64,000 nt of DNA from Chrysogorgia sp. JL179-B06. Its lineage: Eukaryota > Cnidaria > Anthozoa > Scleralcyonacea > Chrysogorgiidae. The DNA is taken from NCBI GenBank assembly GCA_035772405.1, contig JAYKKM010000144.1:2266501-2330500 (forward strand), given 5' to 3'. A program made the position numbers and the translations under genes. Positions within the stretch are counted from its first letter, which is position 1. Each line of letters starts with the position of its first letter. Under the pieces are notes generated by a model. The model made no database searches. It saw nothing but the letters and a program-made list of their open reading frames with translations, and had not been told where the DNA came from. Below, piece after piece: positions 16,861 through 28,000 of this stretch.

Positions 16861-17460
16861 ATGGAGACTCCGTTTAATATGTTAATCGTTGGTATGACAG
16901 CTTGTGGTAAGACACATTATTTGCTAGAAACACTAGAGTCTGAGTATCGTGGCAAATTCGACTACATTGTGTTGATTTGCCCTACTTTCGAGTGGAACAA
17001 AGCGTACCAAGATTGGAAATACGTGCACGACCCCGACGTGTTAGCGATAGACTGCGCGCAGGACAACGTCGACGCTGTTCTCAAGTGTGTGACTAGCATT
17101 TTTAAAGGCACTAACACTCTGATTGTGTTGGACGACTGCGCGAGTTCTCAAGATGTCAAGAATAGGACCAGTCAATTGGTCAACTTGGCTTTTAGTGCGC
17201 GACATTTTATGTTGAGCGTTATTGTCATCACACAACAACTGACGTCGATCGCAAAACCATACAGAGAAAATATTAGTAAGCTCGTTTGCTTCTACTGCCC
17301 GAGTAGGAGTGATATGAAGGTCGTTATCGACGATTACCTTGGAAACATTAGCAGAGAAAAATCGTCGGCGATTGTGACCGCATTAAAAAATAATAAGTAC
17401 GCTAGACTCGAAATCTCACTGTGTTATCCGTACAGTCACGAAGTTGTTATTCCGCAATAA
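16861..17460 (+). CDS. FtsK/HerA-type DNA packaging ATPase (A32-like)
   Basis: Pumps genomic DNA into the capsid. 199 residues. Walker A GMTACGKT at 11-18; Walker B TLIVLDDC with D91-D92; a downstream ITQQ sensor-like motif (about residue 122) and an arginine-containing segment. It starts 15 nt after the MCP stop and ends 3 nt before the next gene. Length is normal for Polinton ATPases. Confidence 0.92.
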   Translation: METPFNMLIVGMTACGKTHYLLETLESEYRGKFDYIVLICPTFEWNKAYQDWKYVHDPDVLAIDCAQDNVDAVLKCVTSIFKGTNTLIVLDDCASSQDVKNRTSQLVNLAFSARHFMLSVIVITQQLTSIAKPYRENISKLVCFYCPSRSDMKVVIDDYLGNISREKSSAIVTALKNNKYARLEISLCYPYSHEVVIPQ

Positions 17461-17463
17461 AAT

Positions 17464-17973
17464 ATGGGTATAAGTAATAGTGTGATGGTGAAACGCAAAA
17501 GTGAAGAAAACCCCACGATTGAGGAATTAGTTGGGGACGCTGATGACACCTCGACTGTGGAAGACAACATTGACGTTAGGAGAGCTGAACTTATTAGACT
17601 GTCTGGTGATGGTGTGGTAAGCCAATCTGAAGCGTACATTAAAAAAGCGTCCGCAAAAGTTATTGATAAGATATGGCGTCAATACGAGTTGAAGAGAATG
17701 GAGATCGCAAACGCTTTTCTCACCGACTTGTTAATCAGCAAATTCGCTAACTTACTGGATGGGTTGAACGCTATTGAAAATCCTGACGAACTAAACGACG
17801 AACTACAAAAAGACCCGTTATTAAAGAAAGACGTTGAAAGCATTGTCGCGATTGTGACGCCGTACGTGCCTTTCTTAGGCTTGCTGTCGGGAGGAATCAC
17901 AACGTCGAAGTATGTGTACGATCACCACTTTAAAAGTGAGACACCCACTGAAAATAGTGAGCAAACGGACTAA
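17464..17973 (+). CDS. Conserved-looking protein with hydrophobic C-terminal segment
   Basis: 169 residues beginning MGISNS, a possible N-myristoylation signal. The N-terminal third is acidic; a helical middle (about 55-115) precedes a hydrophobic stretch at 126-150 (ESIVAIVTPYVPFLGLLSGGI) and a polar tail. Last gene of the element, 3 nt after the ATPase. Function not recognised; a virion membrane or tail component is possible. Confidence 0.7.
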   Translation: MGISNSVMVKRKSEENPTIEELVGDADDTSTVEDNIDVRRAELIRLSGDGVVSQSEAYIKKASAKVIDKIWRQYELKRMEIANAFLTDLLISKFANLLDGLNAIENPDELNDELQKDPLLKKDVESIVAIVTPYVPFLGLLSGGITTSKYVYDHHFKSETPTENSEQTD

Positions 17974-18303
17974 TTTGCAAAACGACTGGCTATTTGTTAG
18001 TCAATGTTGTTAGCCAATCAAAAGAGCACCATTTCGCTATCCATTTGGATAAACATCACCACTAGAATCAAAATCTAGTGGCTTTTTTTCGCGCGTGAAT
18101 CGAAACAATGGTAGAGCGCGTCAGTCATAGTTTGCCAAACACAAATGCGAAAATGACGACACAAAACTTTTTCTAAATTTGACGAAATGTGTCGTATTTC
18201 GTTAAAATAGCGATTTGGTGTTGTCTCGTGAGTCTCGCGTGTGTTTGGCATCAATTTAGTAGAAAACGTGGGAGGGGTGTTTAGATTGACTAACGATCGC
18301 TGT
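17974..18303. other. Non-coding region between the last gene and the terminal palindrome
   Basis: 330 bp with no supported gene. Apart from the terminator-like stem-loop described separately it shows short AT-rich and GTGT-rich stretches (about 18120-18260) and nothing I can assign. Confidence 0.5.
18059..18088 (+). terminator. Stem-loop plus T-run after the last Polinton gene
   Basis: A perfect 8-bp stem, CCACTAGA (18059-18066) with TCTAGTGG (18074-18081), 7-nt loop, then C and seven T. It has the form of an intrinsic terminator or a U-rich transcription end signal about 85 bp after the last stop. Function in a eukaryotic setting is not established. Confidence 0.4.
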
Positions 18304-18639
<336 letters not shown>

Positions 18640-18734
18640 CAAAGTGCCTTTTTCTTGGAAGACAAAGTCTACGTTTTATATAACAACAAAATATAAAAAA
18701 TGTATACTATAGTGTTTTGCAGTTCACCAAGTTA

Positions 18735-21480
18735 TTTATAAAAGTCTGGTGTGCGACGATTTTCTCGTGTTGGATATTTTCGAGAGTTCATCGTTTCCTT
18801 ACTTGAGTCATCGCCATCACTGTCATAGGTGTCTTCGTCTCGAGTCACATTTTCCTCTACTTCCACTCGTTTGAATGCTGAGGCATTTCTGGTAATCGTT
18901 CCATCTCGTCCCGTTGCTGTAATCATGCATCCTTTTATTGCAGTGATCCTGTAACTATAGATACGCTGAATGGAGTTGAGAACTTGTTCTTCTTCTTTTG
19001 TTGAACCAACACATGGTCGCCGACTTTAAACTCATTTTCTTGGCACGATTGCGCTGATCTGCGTAGGATTTCATCTTCTCCTTTTGTTCTGCATCTCATT
19101 GTGTAGCTTTCTCGTGGGATTCGTTGTTTTGAGAAGAGATGGTATCTTCAGCAGTTGGCAATTTATTTCTTATCTTGCGATTGAAGAGAAGCTCGGCAGG
19201 GCTAGTACCGGTTGTGCAATGTGGAGTCGAGTGGTAATTTAAAAGAAACGAGTCCAACTCGTCTTGCCATCGTTGTCCCTCGATGTGAGCAGTTTTTACA
19301 GCTTTTTCCATCGTACGCATGAAGCGTTCTGCTTCTGCATTTGCCTGCGGCCAGTAAGGTGTAATTTTCCTATGACGGACGCCATTCTGTGTGAGGTAGT
19401 TGTCGAAATCTGCAGAGTTAATGGAGGGCCATTGTCACTGGTGAATTCTTCAGGATAACCATAACGGGAGAAAATTATTTTAAGATGATGTCGTTTTCAT
19501 AACTTCGACTTCAGGAAAGCGGGAATAACCATCAATTACAACTAGGACGGTCTCGCCAGTGGGAAAAGGACCACAGAAATCAGCGTATACAACGTTCCAG
19601 GGCTTAGTTGGCATCGTGGTCATTTGAAGAGGATCTTTTGGTTGTGGAGCTTGTGTGGTTGCAGATTGACAAGCTAAACTTAACATCTTTTCACGAGGTT
19701 TTCTACTTCCGAATCCAGACCATGCCACCACACTTTGGTACGTAGTAATGCCTTTGTTTTGGCTATTCCTTGATGTCCTTCATGAGCAATAGTCAGCGTT
19801 CGTTATCGAAGAGATTTCGGTATGACGATACGTGTGTCGCGCAGAAGAATGCCATTATCGGTGACTGAGAACTGGTTCTTTAGCTTGTGGTAGACTTTAA
19901 CGTAGTGGTAGTTTGGATCTTTCTGATTAAACCACTTTCCATATTGACAGCCTGCAGCTCAGGATCTTTATCTGTTGCTGTAGCGATTTCTTCCTGGCTC
20001 ATAGACTTTGGGATGGCATGTCGCTCAATAGCCTCAATGAAGTTGATATACTTGTCAGCAGTGTTGGAAGACCATTTGTTGCTTTCATTGGGTTGGCGTG
20101 ACAACAGATCTGTTGGGTTGGAGGCACCTCATGGTCGGTATTTCACTTGATACTGGTACTGCTGCATTCGGAGAAGCCATCGTTCAATGCGAGGAGGTGG
20201 TTTGGACTTGGGACTGTAGATCATCTCAACAGGTTTGTGATCTGTGTAGCGCAGGAACTCTTTGCCGATGAGATAAAGGTGGAAGCGCTCACAGCCCCAA
20301 ACAACTGCGAGAGCTTCCTTTTCGGTTTGCGAATACCGGCGTTCCGTGCCTGTGAGAGTGCGACTTGCATAGGAGATGTTGCGAATCGTGCCATCATCCT
20401 GTGTTTGCGATAAGATAGCCCCGAGGCCAAAAGGACTTGCATCAACAGTTAAAGTGATTTCTTTGGTTGGGTCGTAGAAGGCCATGATACAATCATCCGT
20501 TATGGCAGTCTTGATTTTCTCGAAGGCGCGTTGGTGGATATTTGTCCACTGCCATTTGGTATTCTTCTTGGTCAAATCGCGTATAAAGGAGCAGAGATAC
20601 TGGCAAAATTCTGGATGAAACGGGCACAGTAATTGGCCAGACCAAGGAAGCTTCTCAATTGTCCTGTATTCTCGGGCGTTGTGGTCTTTACTATATGTAA
20701 TATGGCATCAACTTTCTTTGGATCAGCGGATAAACCATCTTTGGAAAGAATGTAACCATAGAACCACAAACTTGGTTGATATATTATACTCACATTTCTC
20801 ACCGTTGAGTGTGAGCTCATTCTCATCTAAACGTTTGAAGAGCGCTTCCAAGTTGCTGTCGTGTTCCTTTTGCGTTGCACCGCACACGAGATGTCACCTG
20901 CGATGTTACGAACACCCTGAATATCTTGAAGGGTTTGTTGAATGACGTTCTGGAATACCTCTGACGCAGATGAGATGCCAAATGGGAGTCTCTTGTATCG
21001 GTGTACAGTCCTTCATGTGTCCAGTTCAATTTGGTGATAACCAGCACGAAGATCTAACTTTGAAAATACAGTGGCACCTGTCATGTCCTCCATAAGTTCT
21101 TCCACGGTGGGAATGGGGTGACGTTCACTGGTAACTGCAAGGTTTGGTTGTCTGTAGTCACCACAAACTCTGACTTCAGACGGGTTATGCGGTTTCGGTG
21201 CAGCTACAATAGGAGATACCCAGGACGTTGGGCCAGATGCAGATTCTATGATGTCAAGTTCCTTCAGTTCGTCAATACGGGCTGATACTTGCTTGCGCAA
21301 ATGAAAAGGGACTCGTCGTGGTTTTTGTGCGACGGGCTTCACCTGGGGATCGATGTGCAGTTTTTGTTTGTAATTCTTTAATTTACCAATACCCTTGAAA
21401 AGGTGTTTGTATTGCGTCACTAAGGCGGATGTTCGTCTTGAATTTGGCGTCAAATTGTTCACCACTTCGCCTTGCTTTAC
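18735..21480 (-). pseudogene. Decayed Ty3/gypsy retrotransposon pol (RT-RNase H-integrase)
   Basis: Minus-strand pol remnants in the normal order. RT: fingers/palm at 21013-21465 with FSKLDLRAGYHQI; the catalytic YxDD-type site near 20888-20914 reads IAGD, so one aspartate is replaced; connection with LSKDGLSADPKKVDAI and LRSFLGLANYCARFI (20580-20800). RNase H at 20129-20575 with TVDASPFGLGAIL, EKEALAVVW and YTDHKPVE. Integrase at 19480-19731 (VVYADFCGPFP) and 19096-19320 (NYHSTPHCTTGTSPAELLFNR). C-terminal tail at 18732-18926. At least five frame changes or stops separate these pieces. No LTRs, primer site or gag were found, so this is an internal fragment of a dead copy. Confidence 0.92.
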
Positions 21481-21718
21481 TCTAATATCTAACAGGCCGA
21501 GCTCCGTACATTAGCTGTTTCATATCCTAGTATAGAGATCCAGAGTTTCCTTCGACAATGTAAAATGTTGCGGTGTACCTTAACGGCTAATTAAGGAAAA
21601 TGTTAAACAGATATGGACCGCGTACACTCCCTTGTGTTGTCCCCTTGTTAACATTCTCCATAAAAATCATTGTAAACAACCCTTTGTTTTCTATTCTTTA
21701 AAACATTTAAATACCAGT

Positions 21719-22118
21719 TTATATAACATAAGGATTAAGTGATAAAGTTTTTAACTTTTCGGAGAGGAGTACATGTTTCACAGAATCAAACGCCTTGCTA
21801 AAATCCATAGAGAAAAGTTTCACGGCTTTAGAGTCAGTCTTATCCAAATAGCTGAGAACTTTATTCTGGATGGTAATCAGAGCGTTGTTACAACTTTCTC
21901 CCTGTCTGTACGCAAACTGAGTGGGAGTTAGGCTTTCCTCGACTTTCGTCTTAGCTTGGCTGATGTAAATAACCTTTTCAAACGCTCTCGCGATTACAGG
22001 CGTCACATTAATCCCTCGAAAGTCTCCATCTTCTTTTGGAATATCTACCTTTGGAAGAGGGTTAACATTGGCCCTTTTCCAAGACTTTGGCCATTATTGG
22101 AAAGTTCTACGAGGAGAG
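21719..22118 (-). pseudogene. Non-LTR retrotransposon reverse transcriptase fragment
   Basis: The minus strand reads [20 protein letters not shown], then [30 protein letters not shown] and [20 protein letters not shown] domains 1 to 3 of a CR1/L2-like LINE. It lacks the YADD region and the C-terminus. Between it and the gypsy remnant (21481-21718) I see no coding sequence. Confidence 0.85.
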
Positions 22119-22126
22119 GGTGAAAC

Positions 22127-22830
22127 CTACCAAACCAGCTCGTTAAAAAGACCTACGAGGAAACTCTCGTGTTTGGTCTTTAGAACAACCTCCTCAGGTT
22201 GGTGACCATGCGCGCCTCCGAAGGAGTGAGTGTAGAAGGAACCGATAATTGACAACGTTTTCCTGGTGTCCTTTGGTCTCCTGTCAAACACACACGTGAG
22301 ATCGTCAAAGTCGCGCAGTAGTCGACTCTTGAGGTGTGAAATGTCGTCTGGATGGACACCTGTGAGTTTGTGGTGGATGAGACTCACATTGTCGTAGTAC
22401 CTGGGGTACTTTAGCTCTTTGAGAAAGACGTGGATCTGCCTCTTGGTGATTCTCCCCTTGTGGATGTGTTGGTGGTGAAACTGCTCCCCCTCAAGTCATC
22501 AAGCACTCTCTGAGATATGGTGACATTCTCCTCCCCTTAGTTTTGATCGATGCAATCCTTAAAGTGGTCCCTTCTCTTGTAGGATGCTCACGCGATAAAA
22601 GTCGCTCATTAGGTAGCTCATTAGGTCGTAAGGGAGCTTTTGGAGCTCTTCTTTGATCTTTGCGTCTGTCTGTAGCATCGGACTCACTGGGTTTGTGACA
22701 GTGCTCGCCCATGAGGTCCCTCTGGTATAGTGGGTTGTTCTCTCTGTCGTAGAACTTAGAGAGAAACTTGTCGCGTTTGTTGTCGTGGATCAGCTTTACG
22801 TAGACTGTTGGACCCCGACCTGGGCCTCTT
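22127..22830 (-). pseudogene. Broken ORF resembling a VLTF3-like transcription factor
   Basis: The best-preserved piece (stop at 22127, readable up to about 22490) contains KGRITKRQIHVFLKELK, then YPRYYDNVSLIHHKLTGVHP, DFDDLTCVFD and RKTLSIIGSFYTHSF. The succession IR.FLK / YY..I..I...LTG..P / F..RK...I..FY resembles the C-terminal part of VLTF3/A2-like factors of large DNA viruses. Upstream, a G-run near 22486 breaks the frame, and further coding-like minus-strand pieces run to about 22830 and again at 22861-23052 with no recognisable domain. A LINE-encoded or unrelated host protein is the alternative. Confidence 0.4.
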
Positions 22831-23102
22831 CGAAAGGTCTTTTTCCTGTTCTTTCATCGGTCACATTTTCCGTCTTCCAATAGAGTGTGTGCTTGTAATA
22901 GTCCTGTGCTTCAGAGATTTTTTCTCCGGGTTCTCCTGTTTTCCCTCCTCTGTAAAATCAACACTTAAGATTCCAGGGATAGGGGTAGCGCCCACCCCTA
23001 CCTTCATGTAGCAGCTAAAGAAAGAGGAGCCTACGAGTCTCCTCACACACACAAGAGATCAGATACATCAAATGATAGACCTATAACATGTATAGATGTC
23101 TA

Positions 23103-23290
23103 TCTATACATCTCTTTCATAATGGCACCCAATTAAATATTATTTTATATTAATTTAATTAGCCTATTTGACCTCGTTCGTGTTTTTGTAATTCCAAAGA
23201 ATCTTTGCTTTGTAACGAGACCAGAAAGGCTAACTTTCATGCATATAAAATAATATTTAGAATGGCGGCCATTATGAAAGAGATCTATAG
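23103..23290. mobile_element. Foldback element (MITE-like)
   Basis: Inverted arms of about 42 bp: 23110-23151 and 23243-23284 (AGAGAT...CATTATGAAAG reversed), with minor differences. No coding capacity. Confidence 0.6.
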
Positions 23291-23322
23291 CATGCAAATT
23301 AATGGCGCATATTTCTGCTAGA

Positions 23323-23395
23323 GGAATAATCAAACATACAAATTGGAATAACAAATAACATACTATGTTATTCTATTTGCATGTTTGATTATTCC
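23323..23395. repeat. Short palindromic repeat
   Basis: GGAATAATCAAACAT at the left returns inverted at the right (ATGTTTGATTATTCC), with a second inner inverted pair around AATAACATA. About 73 bp in all. Confidence 0.65.
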
Positions 23396-23437
23396 ACTAT
23401 AGGAAATTGTTTGCTACTCAAGCTTTAACGCAAACTC

Positions 23438-23631
23438 AAGGCGCTGTTACACTGTGCAATTTTTCATGCAACTTGTCTCGCAACACTGATCTAGAGGCAT
23501 GCTAAGTAAAAAGTGTAAATGCAAGCATGGGCCCACGTTGCACTCTGCTGATCTTTTTCTTACTTAACATGCCTCTAGATCAGTGTTGCGAGACAAGTTG
23601 CATGAAAAATTGCACAGTGTAACAGCGCCTT
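23438..23631. mobile_element. Foldback MITE with roughly 78-bp inverted repeats
   Basis: Begins AAGGCGCTGTTACACTGTGC and ends with its inverse. The arms extend to the middle of the element (to about 23515 and from about 23553) with few mismatches and a short spacer. Non-coding. Confidence 0.8.
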
Positions 23632-23644
23632 CAGAAACATGTTT

Positions 23645-23723
23645 CTGAGCCCCAGACGGGGATCGAACTCGCAACCTTCACGATCTCCGATTAGACGCTC
23701 TAACCATTGAGCTACCAGAACTC
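23645..23723 (-). repeat. tRNA-like SINE head (degenerate tRNA)
   Basis: On the minus strand an A-box-like TAGCTCAATGG and a B-box-like GAGTTCGATCCC lie at tRNA-like spacing. The acceptor ends and anticodon stem do not pair, so a functional tRNA is unlikely; a SINE promoter or tRNA pseudogene is preferred. Confidence 0.45.
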
Positions 23724-23786
23724 AGATATGGCAGAACGAAGGCTACGTTGTGTATTAGTTCGTACGTGCCACATACGTACTAAAAA

Positions 23787-23816
23787 TTTCAATATAGTAA
23801 ATTTACTATATTGAAA
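23787..23816. repeat. Perfect 30-bp AT-rich palindrome
   Basis: Centred on AAATTT, with arms TTTCAATATAGTAAA and its exact inverse. Function unknown. Confidence 0.8.
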
Positions 23817-24063
23817 TAACCAAGCTTCGAGTCACATTAATATATACTGATAGAGGTCTATTACATATTTTATTATAGAGCAAGGCGGCATATATATATA
23901 TGTGGCATATCTGATTGGTTTGGCAGCAGCGGTCAGGGTTAGGATTGGTGTTATGTTGGGGTTCGGTTAGTAACCCTACAATTACCAATTATTGGTAATT
24001 CAAGGGCATTGCACACACGCTGATTATTGGTAATTCTAGGTAGGAGGATATGCTTTGCTCGCG

Positions 24064-24301
24064 CAATAAGCCAGTTCGTAATATCGACTGCGCATCAAAA
24101 TGACGCGTTCTGCGTCGGGATAAAACTTATTTCAATTCATAGCATCAGGCTGGGGAATTCAGTATAACGAATTTGTAAGTGTAAATAGAAATGCAAATGT
24201 CTATTGTGGTTTTAGCCTGATGTTATGAATTGAAATAAGTTTTATCCCGACGCAGAACACGTCATTTTGATGCGCAGTCGACATTACGAACTGGCTTATT
24301 G
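24064..24301. mobile_element. Foldback element upstream of muscleblind
   Basis: Inverted arms of about 88 bp (24064-24151 and 24213-24301; AATAAGCCAGTTCGTAAT at the outside, CATCAGGCT at the inside) around a 61-bp spacer. Few mismatches. Non-coding; it lies about 500 bp before the first coding exon. Confidence 0.8.
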
Positions 24302-24806
24302 CTCGTGAAGTTTATCCAATCTCGTTCCCAGAGCCTTCGCCGCGCCATGCAATCTCGTACCCAGTCTCAATCTCGCATCGCCGATGCTAGGGTCACGCAA
24401 ACGAACTTTCGCAACGAAGCGTTAGTAATATGTTCTAAAACTTTACTTGTTTAATACGTTTACGTATGTTGAGCTGGGCTCTTATCTTTATACTTCGATT
24501 GCGACTGGGCTTATTTGCGTGAAGGCGCGCGGGGAGAAAACACAAACATGCGCGTGTCACGCGGCAGGTAGCAAAATAAGTGCCTACGGTTGATTTGTAC
24601 CGTCATCGGACTCACTTAATGACCACGTCACCACGGCTATACAAAGTGGTTAGCTTAGAACGACAAAAAACTATCCGAAAAAAAACACTTGTGGGCCGTG
24701 GCCACTTCATGAGGTGAGTTTTTGAACGGTAATCCCCTTTTATCCCCTTTTATCCTGTTTTGCTCCCCGGACCCGTCTTCCTTTGCGTCGCCATTAGTGT
24801 AATGTT
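24302..24806 (+). promoter_or_regulatory. Presumed promoter/5' UTR region of the muscleblind gene
   Basis: 505 bp of less AT-rich sequence (24320-24560 is locally GC-richer) directly before the first coding exon. I cannot point to a TATA box or transcription start. The region near 24740 has a direct repeat of ATCCCCTTTT. Upstream non-coding exons cannot be excluded. Confidence 0.3.
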
Positions 24807-25025
24807 TTGAGAGAGAAAGAAATGACACCAATTATTGAATCTCTTGTTGAAAATTCTGTAACTACTACGATAAAAGATCCACGGTGGTTGCAAGTAGAAG
24901 TATGTCGTGAATTTCAAAGAGGAAAGTGTACGAGAAGTGATACAGAATGTCGATTTGCTCATCCTGATGAAACTATTCAGATTGAAAATGGTGGCAAAGT
25001 CACGGCTTGTTTTGATTCAATGAAG
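24807..25025 (+). CDS. mbl: muscleblind exon 1 (finger 1, start of finger 2)
   Basis: 73 codons. ATG at 24807, alternative in-frame ATG at 24822 (MTPIIESL). [18 protein letters not shown] is the family signature; the exon ends inside finger 2 at CFDSMK, followed by the donor GTAAAG, phase 0. Splitting of finger 2 by an intron is compatible with MBNL gene structure. Confidence 0.93.
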
Positions 25026-28000
25026 GTAAAGAACTGAAAAATATTATTACTTCTTTAAAATAATTGTACAATTTTGGTTTATTGGAATAAATATAAGTTA
25101 TTTATTGGTTAATTAATTCCCCACATGTCTGTAAATACTAAATGTATAAATACAGCACTTGGTTGTTGGCAGTCTGTAATCGTAACAATAATCCTAACCC
25201 TAACCATTAAAAGTTGAGTCAAAAAATAATGAAAGGGAAAAATAATGAAAAAAAATTAAAAGAAAAGTTACAAAAAGTGTCTGTTGTGGAATCAAACCCA
25301 TTTACCTGGCCACTTTGGCATTGCAACCATGGAAACTAGCCATAACAGTAGCCAGACTGGAAAGTTCGTATTTCGTCCGCCGAAGATTTACGCCAACTAA
25401 TATCGCCCAAAATTCTGTACGCCAGTCAGGGGCGTTGTACAATTTTCCCCAATTTTTTGCACCAGTCAGGGTGGTCTGTGAGTGAAAACCCTAAACCAAA
25501 TATAGATGCACTGCATGCTACGAGATTGGCAGCTATAAGGCTATTTAGTTGATGAAATTATATTTTATTTGCTATGGTTTGTTCAGTGCTGGCAAATAAA
25601 CAGATTGCCACCTTTTCTCGACGTCCTTTGGGCTTTGACTCCTTTGAAACGCAAGTCTCCACTCTTCAATCTCTGATAGTCTGATTCTTATTGAATATTG
25701 TCGGAATCAGAGTCAGACCAAACGTGTTTGAGCCAATGGTCTACCTTACCTTTAAAGACCACTAGCAAACATGTGCTAGTAGATTTCATTCTCGCTAGTA
25801 CAATTTTCAAAGTCACTAGCAAAATTTACTATCTGCTAGATGTATCCATAGAAACCATATTGAGGCTTCAAAACTTTAACATCAATTTTATTTGAGCGTA
25901 ATATCTCAAACCTTACCACTCAGGTTACACCAAAAATTTCAGAAATAATTCAAATAAAATGCCTAAACATGACATAAATTCCGTGCTAAGCATGTTTATT
26001 ATGACTATACAAGTTGCATAGTTTACGCAAGATCTTCAATAAAGTTATTTCGAAATCTAGAGAGTCTGACAATATGCAATTTCCTGCGTTCTGAGGGAAG
26101 ATTTTACAGAATTCTCATGGTTAGAAAACGACCTTTTTTGTACCAAAATTTACAATTTGTTTAGAAATTAATAGGGTTTTACAGTAATTTACACTTATTT
26201 GCCATGTTTTTCCACAAAAGCGTCAATTTTCAAATTAAAACATATTAAACATTTTGTCCATTATTTTCAAGTTCACACTTTTCCATTTACAAGGACACAT
26301 TTTCCTTTTACAAGGACACAAAGTGTGTAAAAAAACACGCTATTTTAATCCCTGGTTCTCATTCTCACAGGCAGTTGACTTGAGCCGAGTCAGTTGACAT
26401 TTAACACTTGACAGTTGAGCGAGTTGACCGGTGCAGGCACTTTATTTTTTCGAGCTTTATTTATTTATTTATTATAGAGAAAAAAATAGGGGGGAAAAAT
26501 TGGGGAAAACTCGAAAAAATAAAGGCAAGTGGCGGCGGTCCCGCATGCGCAGTCAACGTTGATAATGAGCCTTGGCAAGGATGATTATAGTTAAGTTAGG
26601 ATATTTATTTAGTCCCTCTGATCCCTTCATTGCCATCACTGCTCGGTATTTTTATCAAAATAGTATCATGAAACTATAAAGTACGTTCGGTTAGTACGCC
26701 ACACTGTTCGCTAAAGCCAATTACGCCACGCCAAGTCATATTTTACGCCAACATTGGCATAATCTACGGAAATTCTATGCCGAATATCTTCGGCGTAACA
26801 TACAAACTTTCCAGTCTGGTACAGTAGGAGAGTAGGCTCAACTGAAAACAAAATAAAAATGTATCTAAAGTGACCTACATATCTAAATACAATTATGGAC
26901 GCTGGTCATTTAGTTATTTCAAAACCATCACTGGCTGCCACCATCATAAATATAGTCACTAATACTACAATAGTAAAAATGTGATCCTCCATGGGAAAAC
27001 ATACCTTATCGTTTTCGTGAACGCCTTAAAAATGTTCGAACAGCGTTCAAATGGTGTTCAGTAAGTGTTCAAACACTGCTAAAGACCACGGTTTACACCA
27101 AGCCTGGAAATAATTATTTTCGCTGTACCTGTCAGAATGACCAGCACAAATGAATTTGTAATGGACACACAAAAAATTGTACCAGCTGTCACGGTACAAC
27201 TTAGTGTAATGTCTAAAAACTAAGGGTAACATATCTAAACTTAACGTAATGTCTCCAGACTTAGCGCAACGTCTCCCAGCTTAGCGCAACGTCTCACAAC
27301 TTAGCGCAATGTCTCACAACTTAGCGCAATGTCTTCAAACTTAGTGCTACTGTACGTCTCACAACTTAGCGCAATGTCTCCACGCTTAGCGTAACGTCTC
27401 ACAACTTAGCATAATACTCACAACTTAGCGCAATGTCTCCAAACTTAGTGTAATGTCTCATAACATAGCGCAATATCTCCAAAGTTAGCGTAATGTCTCC
27501 AAAGTTAGCACATTATGTCTCCAACGTTAGCATGTCTCCAAATTTAGCGTAATGTATCCAAATTTAGCGTAATGTCTTGCCGGTATAGCTTAGTGCAATG
27601 TCTCCAAATTTAGCGTAACGTCTCAAAAATTAGCATGTCTCTCATCTGAGATTGTACAACACAAAATCTATAATGCAGTCCATTCAACACAAAAATCTTT
27701 TACTTTTACAAAAAGTTGAGTATAATCTTCGGACAAGACGAGCATCGGACAAAATGACAGACACAATTAATCTTGTAACTGTCAAATCTCTAGAAATGGA
27801 ATATTGTGGCGGGCAATGTCCGTGACCGGCCACTAATATCCAGGCTTGCCTGTCACTGAGATCACACCCGCATACGTCTGAAGAATGCGAGGCGTGAGTT
27901 TGATCGCACATCTAGAAAATTATAAATTCCGTATTTTTTCGTGAGTTTTGATGTATATTTTAATTAAAGAAAGCTGGCGAATCTGAAAAAATGAACAAAT

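Noticed and set aside
23645..23723. Functional tRNA gene
   Set aside because: A and B boxes are present but acceptor and anticodon stems do not pair.
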